Of a DNA stretch of 32,919 bases, positions 8,041 through 16,427 are shown piece after piece. Source of the DNA: Lachnospiraceae bacterium (lineage in GTDB: Bacteria; Bacillota; Clostridia; Lachnospirales; Lachnospiraceae). A model generated the notes under the pieces. It did no database searches, was not told the DNA's origin, and was given only the letters and a program-made list of their open reading frames with translations. Where the stretch lies: contig JAFUQM010000029.1 of NCBI GenBank assembly GCA_017472325.1, positions 1-32,919 of the forward strand, written 5' to 3'. Position numbers and translations under genes: made by a program. Within the stretch, counting starts at the first letter, position 1. The number at the start of each line of letters is the position of its first letter.

Positions 8041-8943
8041 ATGGAAAAAGCATACAAACTGGAGTTTCAAAACGAGCAGGCAGGAAGTCTTGTTTTGAAT
8101 TGCTGTGGCTGCTCTAAGACAGAGGCGCTACATAGTTTTGGACCAGCACTCAAGCCTCATTATCTGATTCATTATGTGTTAAGCGGAAAGGGGATGTTCT
8201 CTATCCGTGGCAAGCAGTATATGCTGGAAGAGGGGTATGGTTTTCTGATTGAACCAGATGAGCTTGCTTTTTACCAGGCAGATGAAGATGATCCGTGGAC
8301 ATACCTTTGGGTTGGTTTCAATGGTACGATGGCAAAAGAATATTTGAGGGCAATGGGAATTTCAAGCAGCAATCCTGTTTTTGCATCCAGTGAAGGAGAT
8401 GAACTGTACCGTATCGTAAGGGATATGATGGAGCACAACACGTATCAGATCGATAATGATTTGCGCAGAAACGGACAATTACAGATTTTTCTATCCATTA
8501 TTGCGGCGGGTGCACCGGTGGTAGAGAAAAATGAGCCAGATAAGGCAAATACATATGTGCGCAGGGCGGTTGAGTTTATCCAGAGTAACTATTGTAACCC
8601 GATTAAAGTAACAGACGTTGCGGAGTATGTATGTATTAATAGAAGCTATCTGTATACTTTGTTTGAAAACTCCATGCAGATGTCACCGCAGCAGTTTCTG
8701 ACAACGTTTCGCATTACAAAGGCAGCGGAATTATTGCAGCTGACAAAGCTTTCGATAGAGAGTATTGCGATTTCCTGTGGTTATAGTGACCCGGTTGTGT
8801 TTACGAAAGCATTCCGACAGACGAAAGGAATGTCGCCGACAGCGTATCGAAAAGAGCTGTTAAAAGGCGGAACAAGGAGAAATAAAGAATATTTACAGCA
8901 GATTGAAGATTTTATCAATCAAATCAACCAGTTGAACAGTTAA
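8041..8943 (+). CDS. AraC-family transcriptional regulator
   Basis: This is a 300-residue regulator. Residues ~30-95 form a cupin-type sugar-sensing domain (HYLIHYVLSGKGMFSIRGKQYMLEEGYGFLIEPDE). The C-terminal ~100 residues are the double helix-turn-helix of AraC proteins (VTDVAEYVCINRSYLYTLFEN and IAISCGYSDPVVFTKAFRQTKGMSPTAYRK). I use the ATG at 8041, five bases after a strong AGGAGG; a GTG two codons earlier overlaps that ribosome site. It directly precedes galK-galT on the same strand, so it probably activates the galactose genes. It could instead control the MATE gene upstream. The effector is not known. Confidence 0.92.
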   Translation: MEKAYKLEFQNEQAGSLVLNCCGCSKTEALHSFGPALKPHYLIHYVLSGKGMFSIRGKQYMLEEGYGFLIEPDELAFYQADEDDPWTYLWVGFNGTMAKEYLRAMGISSSNPVFASSEGDELYRIVRDMMEHNTYQIDNDLRRNGQLQIFLSIIAAGAPVVEKNEPDKANTYVRRAVEFIQSNYCNPIKVTDVAEYVCINRSYLYTLFENSMQMSPQQFLTTFRITKAAELLQLTKLSIESIAISCGYSDPVVFTKAFRQTKGMSPTAYRKELLKGGTRRNKEYLQQIEDFINQINQLNS

Positions 8944-8947
8944 CATT

Positions 8948-9002
8948 TTGACAAGTATTTGTAACAAACTAATATGTATTTTATATCGGATTATATTATA
9001 AT
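8948..9002 (+). promoter_or_regulatory. galK promoter/operator region
   Basis: This AT-rich gap between the AraC gene and galK contains a perfect TTGACA (8948-8953). An inverted repeat TTTGT-A-ACAAA (8958-8968) follows, and then several TATA-type boxes, including TATAAT at 8997-9002 and TATATC at 8982-8987. No -10 box is at ideal distance from TTGACA. An activator-dependent promoter is possible, and the inverted repeat could be a binding site. Confidence 0.4.
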
Positions 9003-9058
9003 GAGGATATAAGATAAATAGTGCGTGGGGCGAAGGCTCAGAGAAGGAGAATGAAGGT

Positions 9059-10222
9059 ATGAAAGAAACAATTTTAAAGAAATTTGAAGAAGTATTTGGG
9101 GACAGCAAAGATGTTACATTATATTTTGCACCAGGTCGTGTAAATATGATTGGTGAGCATACAGATTATAATGGCGGACATGTTTTCCCAGCTGCACTTA
9201 CAATTGGTACATATGCAGCAGCTAGAAAAAGAGATGACAGAAAACTTCGTTTTTACTCTATGAACTTTGAAAATCTTGGTGTATTAGAAACTTCTTTAGA
9301 TGAATTGAAACCAGACCCAGCAGCAGACTGGACTAACTATCCAAAGGGAGTTATGTGGGCATTTGAAGAAAAAGGAATGAAGATTCCACAGGGTATGGAT
9401 ATCGTATTAAATGGTAACATTCCAAATGGTTCAGGGTTATCTTCTTCTGCATCTGTAGAAGTATTAACAGGATATATTTTAAAAGATATGTTCGGATTTG
9501 ATGTTACAAATCAGGACCTTGCATTAATTGGACAGTTCTCAGAGAATAACTTCAATGGTGTAAACTGTGGTATTATGGATCAGTTCTCTATTGCAATGGG
9601 TAAGAAAGCACATGCAATTTTCTTAGATACAGCAGACCTTTCTTATGAGTATGCACCAATCGAGTTAAAAGATGCTAAAATTGTTATTTCCTGCAGCAAT
9701 AAGAAGAGAGGACTTGGCGATTCCAAATATAACGAAAGAAGAAGCGAATGTGAAACAGCACTTGCTGAACTTCAGAAAGTAATTGATATCAAATCACTTG
9801 GTGATTTAACAGAAGAACAGTTTGATGCTAACAAAGATGCTATTCAGGATGAAGTAAGAAAGAAAAGAGCTAAACATGCTGTTTATGAAAACCAGAGAAC
9901 AATCAAAGCGGTAGAAGCTTTAAAAGCAGGTGATATCGCACAGTTTGGTGAATTGATGAACGCTTCTCACGTATCATTACGTGATGATTACGAAGTAACA
10001 GGTATCGAATTAGATACACTTGTAGAAGAAGCATGGAAAGTAGACGGCGTTATCGGTTCCAGAATGACAGGTGCAGGCTTCGGCGGCTGTACAGTAAGTA
10101 TTGTAAAAACAGATGCTATCGATAACTTTATTGACAAAGTTGGAACAGTTTACAAAGAGAAAATTGGTTATGCAGCTGATTTCTATGTAGTAGAACTTGG
10201 TGATGGTCCAAGCGTATTATAA
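9059..10222 (+). CDS. galK: Galactokinase
   Basis: GalK phosphorylates alpha-D-galactose to galactose-1-phosphate with ATP, the first committed Leloir step in the cytoplasm. The 387-residue length is normal. The galactokinase signature PGRVNMIGEHTDYNGG is at residues 25-40 (E33, H34 and D36 contact the sugar). The GHMP ATP loop NGSGLSSSAS is at 123-132 and the third GHMP motif GAGFGGCTVS near the C-terminus. The start is supported by GGAG about 10 nt upstream. galT follows after 22 bp and a shared terminator closes the pair. Codon choice is more restricted than in the neighbours, consistent with high expression. No galE or galactose transporter is in the window. Confidence 0.98.
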   Translation: MKETILKKFEEVFGDSKDVTLYFAPGRVNMIGEHTDYNGGHVFPAALTIGTYAAARKRDDRKLRFYSMNFENLGVLETSLDELKPDPAADWTNYPKGVMWAFEEKGMKIPQGMDIVLNGNIPNGSGLSSSASVEVLTGYILKDMFGFDVTNQDLALIGQFSENNFNGVNCGIMDQFSIAMGKKAHAIFLDTADLSYEYAPIELKDAKIVISCSNKKRGLGDSKYNERRSECETALAELQKVIDIKSLGDLTEEQFDANKDAIQDEVRKKRAKHAVYENQRTIKAVEALKAGDIAQFGELMNASHVSLRDDYEVTGIELDTLVEEAWKVDGVIGSRMTGAGFGGCTVSIVKTDAIDNFIDKVGTVYKEKIGYAADFYVVELGDGPSVL

Positions 10223-10244
10223 GAGATAACAGGGGGTTAAAAAC

Positions 10245-11753
10245 ATGATTACAAAAAATATTCAGAAGCTTGTAGCATATGGTCTTACAACAGGATTAAT
10301 TGAAAAAGAAGATGCAATTTATACAACAAACCGTCTGTTAGAAATGTTCGGACTGGATGAGCCAGACGAAGCAGAATATGACAGCAATGTCACATGTGAA
10401 GTAGATGAGCTTGAGACAGTTCTGTCAGAGATGATGGATTATGCTTACGAAAAAGGCATTATGACAGAAAACAGTGTTGTATACAGAGATTTATTTGATA
10501 CAAAGATTATGAGCACAATGGTTGCAAGACCAAGTGAAGTAATTAAAAAATTCCGTGATTTATACGAGAACGAATCTCCAAAGGCTGCAACAGATTATTT
10601 CTACAAATTGAGTCAGGATACAGATTATATCAGAAGATACCGTGTCTGCAAGGATATGAAATGGACAACAGATACACCATATGGTCAGCTTGATATTACA
10701 ATCAACTTATCCAAACCAGAAAAAGATCCAAAAGCAATTGCGGCAGCAAAGAATGCAAAACAGAGTGGTTATCCAAAATGTCTGCTTTGTATTGAAAATG
10801 AAGGTTATGCAGGACGTGTAAATCATCCAGCAAGACAGAACCACAGAATTATTCCTATTACAATCAATGGAAGCAAGTGGGGATTCCAGTATTCTCCATA
10901 CGTATACTACAATGAACACTGCATCGTGTTTAATTCAGAGCATACACCAATGAAAATTGAACGTGCTACATTTGCAAAACTGTTTGATTTCGTAAAACAG
11001 TTCCCACATTACATTGTAGGATCTAATGCAGACCTTCCAATCGTAGGTGGTTCTATTTTGAGCCATGACCATTTCCAGGGCGGTTGCTATGACTTCCCAA
11101 TGGCAAAGGCTCCAGTGGATAAAGAATTTACAATTGCGGGCTATGAAGATATGAAAGTGGGTATTGTAAACTGGCCAATGTCTGTACTTCGTATTAGTGG
11201 ACCAGATACAGACAGATTAATTGAACTGGCTGATATGATTCTTGGTAAATGGCGTGCATATACAGATGAAGCAGCATTCATCTTTGCAGAAACAGATAAT
11301 GAACCACACAATACAATTACACCAATCGCAAGAAAACGCGGCGATGTATATGAAATGGACTTAGTACTTCGTAATAACATTACGACAGAAGAACATCCAC
11401 TTGGTGTATATCATCCACATGCAAAACTGCATAACATTAAAAAAGAAAATATCGGTCTGATTGAGGTTATGGGTCTTGCAATTTTACCAGCAAGATTAAA
11501 AGATGAAATGGCACAGTTACAGCAGGCAATTTTAGATGGCGCTGACATCAGAGCAAATGAAGTGCTTGAGAAACATGCTGACTGGGTAGAAGAATTCCTT
11601 CCAAAATACGACAATGTAAATGCAGATAATATCGAGTCTATTGTACAGACAGAAATCGGTAATGTATTTATGGAAGTATTAGAAGATGCTGGTGTATACA
11701 AACGTACAGAAGAAGGACAGCAGGCATTTGAAAGATTTATCGCAAGCCTGTAA
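10245..11753 (+). CDS. galT: Class II UDP-glucose--hexose-1-phosphate uridylyltransferase
   Basis: GalT exchanges UMP between UDP-glucose and galactose-1-phosphate, giving UDP-galactose and glucose-1-phosphate. This is the longer Firmicutes class II form (502 residues). An N-terminal helical part reads VAYGLTTGLIEKEDAIYTTNRLLEMF, and a catalytic region contains NHPARQNHRIIPI, GGSILSHDHFQGG and HNTITPIARKRG, typical of this class. It lacks the HPH-type active-site layout of class I GalT. The start has a GGGGG ribosome site, and it lies 22 bp after galK. The operon ends in a strong intrinsic terminator at 11816-11846. Confidence 0.97.
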   Translation: MITKNIQKLVAYGLTTGLIEKEDAIYTTNRLLEMFGLDEPDEAEYDSNVTCEVDELETVLSEMMDYAYEKGIMTENSVVYRDLFDTKIMSTMVARPSEVIKKFRDLYENESPKAATDYFYKLSQDTDYIRRYRVCKDMKWTTDTPYGQLDITINLSKPEKDPKAIAAAKNAKQSGYPKCLLCIENEGYAGRVNHPARQNHRIIPITINGSKWGFQYSPYVYYNEHCIVFNSEHTPMKIERATFAKLFDFVKQFPHYIVGSNADLPIVGGSILSHDHFQGGCYDFPMAKAPVDKEFTIAGYEDMKVGIVNWPMSVLRISGPDTDRLIELADMILGKWRAYTDEAAFIFAETDNEPHNTITPIARKRGDVYEMDLVLRNNITTEEHPLGVYHPHAKLHNIKKENIGLIEVMGLAILPARLKDEMAQLQQAILDGADIRANEVLEKHADWVEEFLPKYDNVNADNIESIVQTEIGNVFMEVLEDAGVYKRTEEGQQAFERFIASL

Positions 11754-11815
11754 GAATACTTGACAGCATCTGATAGAATTAACATAAGACTATAAAAGTA
11801 GTTTGAAAAGACGTA

Positions 11816-11846
11816 AAGAAGGCACTTACCAGGTGCCTTCTTTTTT
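11816..11846 (+). terminator. Intrinsic terminator of galK-galT
   Basis: AAGAAGGCAC (11816-11825) pairs with GTGCCTTCTT (11833-11842) around a 7-nt loop. The T run to 11846 gives a textbook terminator on the plus strand, 63 bp after the galT stop. Confidence 0.92.
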
Positions 11847-11888
11847 CGATAAGACGATAGCAGGACTATCAAAGAAATGCAGAGCATA

Positions 11889-12224
11889 TTAGAGGCTACT
11901 GCCTACAAAGTTAATTAAGAAATTATGTAAGGCACTTAGTTGTGCATGATTTAAGTTATAATTGTCGGATAAAGCCGTAGGATATAGATTGGAAACCTGT
12001 TCAATTGTGAGTACTTCTATAGGAAAACGATGATCTGACTGACATAATATATAATCGGTTGTTACATGAAAATGTCGGGCCATGCGCACAATCAGCTCAG
12101 CATCTGGAATACATTGCTCATTTTCGATTTTGCTGAGTGTAGATTGTGTAACTCCAATTTGGAGTGCAAGTTTAGTCTGTGAAATGTTTTTTTCTTCCCT
12201 AAGTTCACGGATTCTTGTTTTCAT
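11889..12224 (-). CDS. XRE-family HTH transcriptional regulator
   Basis: This 111-residue protein has an N-terminal Cro/C1-type helix-turn-helix at residues ~5-60 (IRELREEKNISQTKLALQIGVTQSTLSKIENEQCIPDAELIVRMARHFHVTTDYIL), followed by a ~45-residue tail of unknown role. The start at 12224 has an AGGAGGTGA ribosome site. It is transcribed away from the radical SAM gene. A 16-bp palindrome at 12267-12282 lies in its promoter region, which would suit autoregulation. It faces galT tail to tail. Target genes are unknown. Confidence 0.9.
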   Translation of the reverse strand: MKTRIRELREEKNISQTKLALQIGVTQSTLSKIENEQCIPDAELIVRMARHFHVTTDYILCQSDHRFPIEVLTIEQVSNLYPTALSDNYNLNHAQLSALHNFLINFVGSSL

Positions 12225-12244
12225 TCGATACCCTCACCTCCTTT

Positions 12245-12282
12245 ATTATACTCAAAAAAAGCGAGTCCAATATTCGAATTGG
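12245..12282 (-). promoter_or_regulatory. Promoter and palindromic candidate operator of the XRE gene
   Basis: On the minus strand TATAAT (12250-12245) is a perfect -10 box. Seventeen bases upstream, the imperfect -35 box ATATTG lies inside the inverted repeat CCAAT-ATTCGA-ATTGG (12267-12282), whose centre is TTCGAA. A palindrome over the -35 of a small XRE gene is a common arrangement for self-repression; that function is inferred. Confidence 0.45.
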
Positions 12283-12435
12283 CATAGAAGTTATATAAAA
12301 ATGGAATATCTTGCCCGCTGCACATTTATGACTGTTAAGACGAAAAAGAGATTTGCCAATACTGGCGTAATATTACAGTAGGTTTTTGGAGATTCCTGTG
12401 ATATACTGTGGTTGAATAGGCAGGTAAAATGTAGG

Positions 12436-14244
12436 ATGAAAAAATTTAAATTTTTATTGACGGCGGTCAACGCCAAATATATTCATTCCAATCCGGCGCT
12501 CTATAGTCTGCGTGCGTATGCTGGTGAGGAGTGTAGGGAGCAAATTGAGATAGCAGAATATACAATCAATAACAGAGAAGAGAATATACTGGAGGACATT
12601 TATAGAAGGCAACCAGATGTGATTGCTTTTTCTTGTTATATATGGAACTGGAATATCATACAGAATCTTATTGTGGAGCTTCATAAGATCATGCCAGAAC
12701 TTCCTATCTGGCTTGGCGGTCCGGAAGTGTCTTATGATGCAAAGGCAATTTTAAAACAGTATCCAATGTTAACTGGTATTATGGTTGGCGAAGGAGAAGC
12801 TACATTTAAAGAACTTTTGCGTTATTATGTAGAAAAGCATACAGAACTAAGCCAGATAAAAGGTCTTGTGATAAGACATTTTGGCAAAAAATGCGATGAT
12901 AATAGTGAGATAGAAATTCTGGCAACACCGTCCAGAGAATTGACGGATATGGATACTTTGCCATTTTTGTACGATAATATTGCAGAGTTTACGAACCGGA
13001 TTATTTATTATGAATCAAGTAGGGGATGCCCGTTTGGATGTAGTTATTGCTTATCTTCTATTGATAAAACAGTACGTCTTAGGAACTTGGAGATTGTAGA
13101 GAAAGAATTGCAGTTTTTTCTGGACAATAACGTGTCACAGGTCAAATTTGTAGACAGAACATTTAATTGTAACCATCAGCATGCGATTGGCATTTGGCGT
13201 TATATCAAAGAACATGACAATGGTGTCACTAATTTTCATTTTGAAATAGCGGCAGATATTATCAATGATGAGGAAATCGAACTGTTAAATTCCATGCGTC
13301 CAGGATTGGTACAGTTGGAAATTGGTGTACAGTCTGTGAATGAACAGACGATAGAGGCAATTAACCGGAAAATGAATGTAGATCATCTGTCAGAAATTGT
13401 CAGTCGGATTCAAAAGCCGCATAATGTACATATCCATTTGGATTTAATTGCGGGCTTACCATATGAGGATTATGCTTCATTTGCCCATTCATTTAATGTT
13501 GTGTATGCAATGCGTCCAGAGCAGTTACAGCTTGGTTTCTTAAAAGTATTAAAAGGTTCACCAATGTATATGCAGGCAGGAGAACATGGCATCTGTTATA
13601 CAGATAGACCGCCTTATGAAGTGTTGTATACAAACTGGCTTTCTTTTGCGCAGATACGTCGCTTAAAACAGGTGGAGGAAATGGTGGAGCTGTATTATAA
13701 CAGCAATCAGTTTACACATATATTGCCTGTGCTAGAAAACGCATTTGATACGCCATTTGCAATGTTTGAGGCAATGGCTGATTATTATGAGAAAAAAGGA
13801 TATTTTGTAAGTTCTCCTGCAAGAAGCTATCGGTATGAAGTGCTGCTTGGTTTTGTGCGCGAATATGATGGTGCAAGAGAAGAACTCTATCGGGAGTTAT
13901 TTACATTTGATATGTATTTGCGTGAAAATATGAAGAGCCGACCGGATTTTGCTTATTCTCTGGAGAATGAAAAAGAAATAATCAGAGGCTTTTATCAGAA
14001 GGAAGAAAATGAGCCGGAATACTTACCAGGATACAAGGGATACCAGGCAAAGCAAATGATGAAAATGACGCATATGGAAATATTTTATTATCCTGTATGG
14101 GAAAAAGATGTGACATTTGTGTCACAAAAGAGAAGTGAGCCTGCGTATGTGCTGTTTGATTATCAGGTTCGTAGTCCATTAGACAGAGAAGCGAAATATG
14201 ATGTTATAGAAAAACAGGCTATGTCTAGTATACAGATGTCTTAG
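12436..14244 (+). CDS. B12-binding-domain radical SAM protein (DUF4080 type)
   Basis: This ~602-residue protein has three parts. Residues ~1-150 form a cobalamin-binding-like Rossmann domain (FLLTAVNAKYIHSNPALYSLR, WLGGPEVSYDAKAIL, GEGEATFKELL). Residues ~180-420 form a radical SAM barrel with the cluster motif C198-x3-C202-x2-C205 (SRGCPFGCSYC), plus LEIGVQSVNEQTIEAINR and HLDLIAGLPYED. A C-terminal DUF4080-like domain follows. The substrate is unknown for the family, which is common in Clostridia and often annotated as tRNA-modification-like. I chose ATG 12436 because the family starts right before the FLLTAVNAKY block; a TTG at 12412 would add eight residues. The ribosome site is weak for both. 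Confidence 0.9.
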   Translation: MKKFKFLLTAVNAKYIHSNPALYSLRAYAGEECREQIEIAEYTINNREENILEDIYRRQPDVIAFSCYIWNWNIIQNLIVELHKIMPELPIWLGGPEVSYDAKAILKQYPMLTGIMVGEGEATFKELLRYYVEKHTELSQIKGLVIRHFGKKCDDNSEIEILATPSRELTDMDTLPFLYDNIAEFTNRIIYYESSRGCPFGCSYCLSSIDKTVRLRNLEIVEKELQFFLDNNVSQVKFVDRTFNCNHQHAIGIWRYIKEHDNGVTNFHFEIAADIINDEEIELLNSMRPGLVQLEIGVQSVNEQTIEAINRKMNVDHLSEIVSRIQKPHNVHIHLDLIAGLPYEDYASFAHSFNVVYAMRPEQLQLGFLKVLKGSPMYMQAGEHGICYTDRPPYEVLYTNWLSFAQIRRLKQVEEMVELYYNSNQFTHILPVLENAFDTPFAMFEAMADYYEKKGYFVSSPARSYRYEVLLGFVREYDGAREELYRELFTFDMYLRENMKSRPDFAYSLENEKEIIRGFYQKEENEPEYLPGYKGYQAKQMMKMTHMEIFYYPVWEKDVTFVSQKRSEPAYVLFDYQVRSPLDREAKYDVIEKQAMSSIQMS

Positions 14245-14312
14245 AGCAAATTGATAGGAACAATGGCAGAAATACAGGTTAGATAAAATATAAAAAGGTA
14301 TGGAGAGCGTTT

Positions 14313-14954
14313 ATGAATAAACATACAAAAGCTATTTTGGATTTGTTGGATAAGCAGTACGGAACAGAATATAAATGCTATCTTAATCATGAGAATGCGT
14401 GGCAGTTACTGATTGCTACAATGTTAAGCGCACAGTGTACGGATGCCAGAGTTAACATTGTAACAGCGGATTTGTTTCGGAAATATCAGTCGATTGCAGA
14501 TTTTGCCAACGCAGATTTGAAGGAACTGGAACAGGATATTCATTCGACTGGATTTTATCATAACAAAGCCAAAAATATTATATCCTGTTGTAAAGATTTG
14601 CTATATAAATATGGCGGCGAAGTGCCAAGTGGACTGCAAGAGCTTACTTCGCTTGCTGGTGTCGGAAGAAAAACAGCGAATGTCATCAGAGGTAATATTT
14701 TTCATGAACCAAGCATTGTAGTTGACACGCATGTCAAAAGAATATCTAAAAAATTAGGACTCACCAAAGAAGATGACCCGGTAAAAGTGGAATTTGAACT
14801 GATGAAGGTTTTGCCAAAGGATCATTGGATTTTATATAATATTCAAATTATTACGTTTGGCAGGCAAATTTGTAAGGCACCGACCCCAAAGTGTGAAGAA
14901 TGCTTTTTGACAGAGCATTGTCCTGATTATAAAAGGAGACAGAAAAAGAAATGA
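14313..14954 (+). CDS. nth: Endonuclease III (DNA glycosylase/AP lyase)
   Basis: Nth removes oxidised pyrimidines from DNA and cleaves the abasic site in base excision repair. The 213-residue protein has the helix-hairpin-helix LAGVGRKTANVI with catalytic Lys120 and the catalytic Asp138 in VVDTHVKR. The [4Fe-4S] motif is C187-x6-C194-x2-C197-x5-C203, with the same residue numbers as E. coli Nth. The ribosome site GGAGAG precedes the ATG. Its stop overlaps the start of the exonuclease gene (ATGA), so the two are translationally coupled. Confidence 0.98.
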   Translation: MNKHTKAILDLLDKQYGTEYKCYLNHENAWQLLIATMLSAQCTDARVNIVTADLFRKYQSIADFANADLKELEQDIHSTGFYHNKAKNIISCCKDLLYKYGGEVPSGLQELTSLAGVGRKTANVIRGNIFHEPSIVVDTHVKRISKKLGLTKEDDPVKVEFELMKVLPKDHWILYNIQIITFGRQICKAPTPKCEECFLTEHCPDYKRRQKKK

Positions 14955-15646
14955 TAGATACGTATGTATCGGTAGATTTAGAGACAACAGGATTAAATCC
15001 AAAGTATGATAAGATAATTGAAATTGGTGCGGTAAAAGTAATACATGGTGAGATGACAGAAACCTTTGAAAGTTTTGTGAATCCGCATAGAAAATTAGAT
15101 AAGAAGGTCATAGAGTTAACGCACATTACGGATGAACAGCTTGTAGATGCACCAGAAATCGAAATTGTATTAAAACAGTTTCTGGAATTTGCTGGTGAGG
15201 AGATTTTGCTTGGACATAGGATTTTATTCGATTATTCTTTTCTAAAAAAAGCGGCAGTAAATTGCAAACTTCCATTTGAACGACGGGGGATAGATACTTT
15301 AAAACTTGCAAGAAAGTATTTGCCTGATTTAGAAAGCAGAAGACTTCCGTTTTTGTGCCAATATTATGGAATAGCATATACGGCGCATCGAGCATTAGAG
15401 GATGCAAAAGCATCGCATCTGCTTTATCAGCGACTGATGACAGACTTTTGCAAGGAAGAGGAATTTAAAGCGTATCCGCTTATCTATCAAGTCAAAAAAG
15501 AGGCACCAGCTTCAAAACATCAAAAAGAAAGGTTATGCCAGCTCATAGACAAGCATAAACTAATAGTAGACTATGATGTGGATTCTCTAACGAAAAATGA
15601 AGTTAGCCGGTATACGGATAAGATTCTTGCAAAGTACGGACGATGA
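14951..15646 (+). CDS. DEDDh 3'-5' exonuclease (DnaQ/PolC epsilon-like)
   Basis: This is a 231-residue protein with an RNase T/DnaQ exonuclease fold in its first ~165 residues. ExoI is VDLETTGLNP (D9, E11), ExoII is around GHRILFDYSFLKKA, and ExoIII is HRALEDAKAS, which has the His and Asp of the DEDDh type, so the active site is complete. The C-terminal ~60 residues (SKHQKERLCQLIDKHKL) are a short unknown tail. It overlaps nth by four bases, which suggests a repair role. It is too small for a polymerase and could also be an RNA or oligonucleotide exonuclease. Its 3' end overlaps the convergent gene at 15603 by 44 bp. Confidence 0.93.
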   Translation: MIDTYVSVDLETTGLNPKYDKIIEIGAVKVIHGEMTETFESFVNPHRKLDKKVIELTHITDEQLVDAPEIEIVLKQFLEFAGEEILLGHRILFDYSFLKKAAVNCKLPFERRGIDTLKLARKYLPDLESRRLPFLCQYYGIAYTAHRALEDAKASHLLYQRLMTDFCKEEEFKAYPLIYQVKKEAPASKHQKERLCQLIDKHKLIVDYDVDSLTKNEVSRYTDKILAKYGR

Positions 15647-16220
15647 TGTTCTTGGATAATGAATTTAAACCGGAAGCAGCCTCTATCAGGGAAGTAATTT
15701 TGTCAGTTTGTCCTGTTTTGTCATAGATTTTGGCAAGTAGCAGATAAGAGGCGCTGACGTCGGAGTGAATGTTAACTGCATATTCAAGAATAGTGGCTGT
15801 TTCTGTGATGTAGTCAGCATCATATAAAACTTTTGCCCAAGTCTGCAGTGTGGTAACAAGCTCTGTAAAGTTTTGGTCATATTCTGTCAGATCATTTAAA
15901 TTGGCAACACCATATTGCATTTTTAAATCTGTATTGGAATATCCGGTAAGATTGACAATTTTTGTATTTTGCAGGCGGCGTAGTGTATCCAGACAAGAAA
16001 TGACAGTAACGTCATTTTCTAGGATATGGACAGGGAGTCTCTCAAGAGGAATTTTGATATAGTCTAGTAAATCCAGAGATTTACGCCTTGTATTGTTAGA
16101 TTCTGATTCTCGTTCCCAGAAGGAAGATGTTCTTTTTTTATGGATTTTATCGGCTTTTCGCATCTCGTAAGCGAGCCATATGATGAATATAATAAAACTT
16201 GCAAAAAAGGGGAATTTCAT
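15603..16220 (-). CDS. Membrane-anchored protein of unknown function, TPR-like C-terminus
   Basis: This is a 205-residue protein I do not recognise. Residues ~2-18 form one N-terminal membrane helix (KFPFFASFIIFIIWLAYEM), followed by a basic, charged linker (RKADKIHKKRTSSFWERE). The C-terminal half is helical with a pattern like tetratricopeptide repeats (ILEYAVNIHSDVSASYLLLAKIYDKTGQTDKITSLIEAA). That suggests a cytoplasmic scaffold tethered to the membrane. I use the ATG at 16220 (AAAGGAC ribosome site) rather than an upstream ATG that adds 20 residues without one. It is divergent from the miniprotein gene at 16266 and overlaps the exonuclease gene end to end by 44 bp. Confidence 0.75.
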   Translation of the reverse strand: MKFPFFASFIIFIIWLAYEMRKADKIHKKRTSSFWERESESNNTRRKSLDLLDYIKIPLERLPVHILENDVTVISCLDTLRRLQNTKIVNLTGYSNTDLKMQYGVANLNDLTEYDQNFTELVTTLQTWAKVLYDADYITETATILEYAVNIHSDVSASYLLLAKIYDKTGQTDKITSLIEAASGLNSLSKNIIVRTLQESYPYTG

Positions 16221-16265
16221 ATATAATGTCCTTTCAGTAGATTGATGTAATATCTGGAGGTTTTT

Positions 16266-16373
16266 ATGATTAACTTTCATAATAAAAAGACAAAAAGAAT
16301 TATTTCATCTGTTATTATAGTTATCTTAGTACTTGCAATGATTTTGCCAACAGTCGTTAGTCTGTTGCTATAA
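16266..16373 (+). CDS. 35-residue membrane miniprotein (Prli42-like)
   Basis: ATG 16266 has a perfect GGAGG five bases upstream and runs 35 codons to TAA at 16371. The product has a basic N-terminus (NKKTKR) and a single helix of about 22 hydrophobic residues (IISSVIIVILVLAMILPTVV). This is the layout of Prli42, the 31-residue Listeria miniprotein that ties the stressosome to the membrane; similar small ORFs are widespread in Firmicutes. The ribosome site, codon use and the position between two real genes argue that it is translated. The Prli42 relationship is inferred from layout only; no stressosome genes are in the window. It is below the usual size cut-off of gene callers. Confidence 0.7.
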   Translation: MINFHNKKTKRIISSVIIVILVLAMILPTVVSLLL

Positions 16374-16427
16374 TAATAGAGAATAACATATTTTAATTTA
16401 GAGTACAATGTTTCGAGGAGTAGGATT

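Noticed and set aside
11411..11887. 158-residue minus-strand open frame over the end of galT
   Set aside because: It lies antisense to a strongly supported gene and runs through the galT terminator; low-complexity Ser/Cys-rich sequence.
12412..12435. TTG start for the radical SAM protein
   Set aside because: The family begins right before the FLLTAVNAKY block, which fits ATG 12436; the TTG has no better ribosome site.
16221..16280. Upstream ATG adding 20 residues to the membrane-anchored protein
   Set aside because: The ATG at 16220 has the ribosome site and places the membrane helix at the N-terminus; the extension also runs into the miniprotein's ribosome site.
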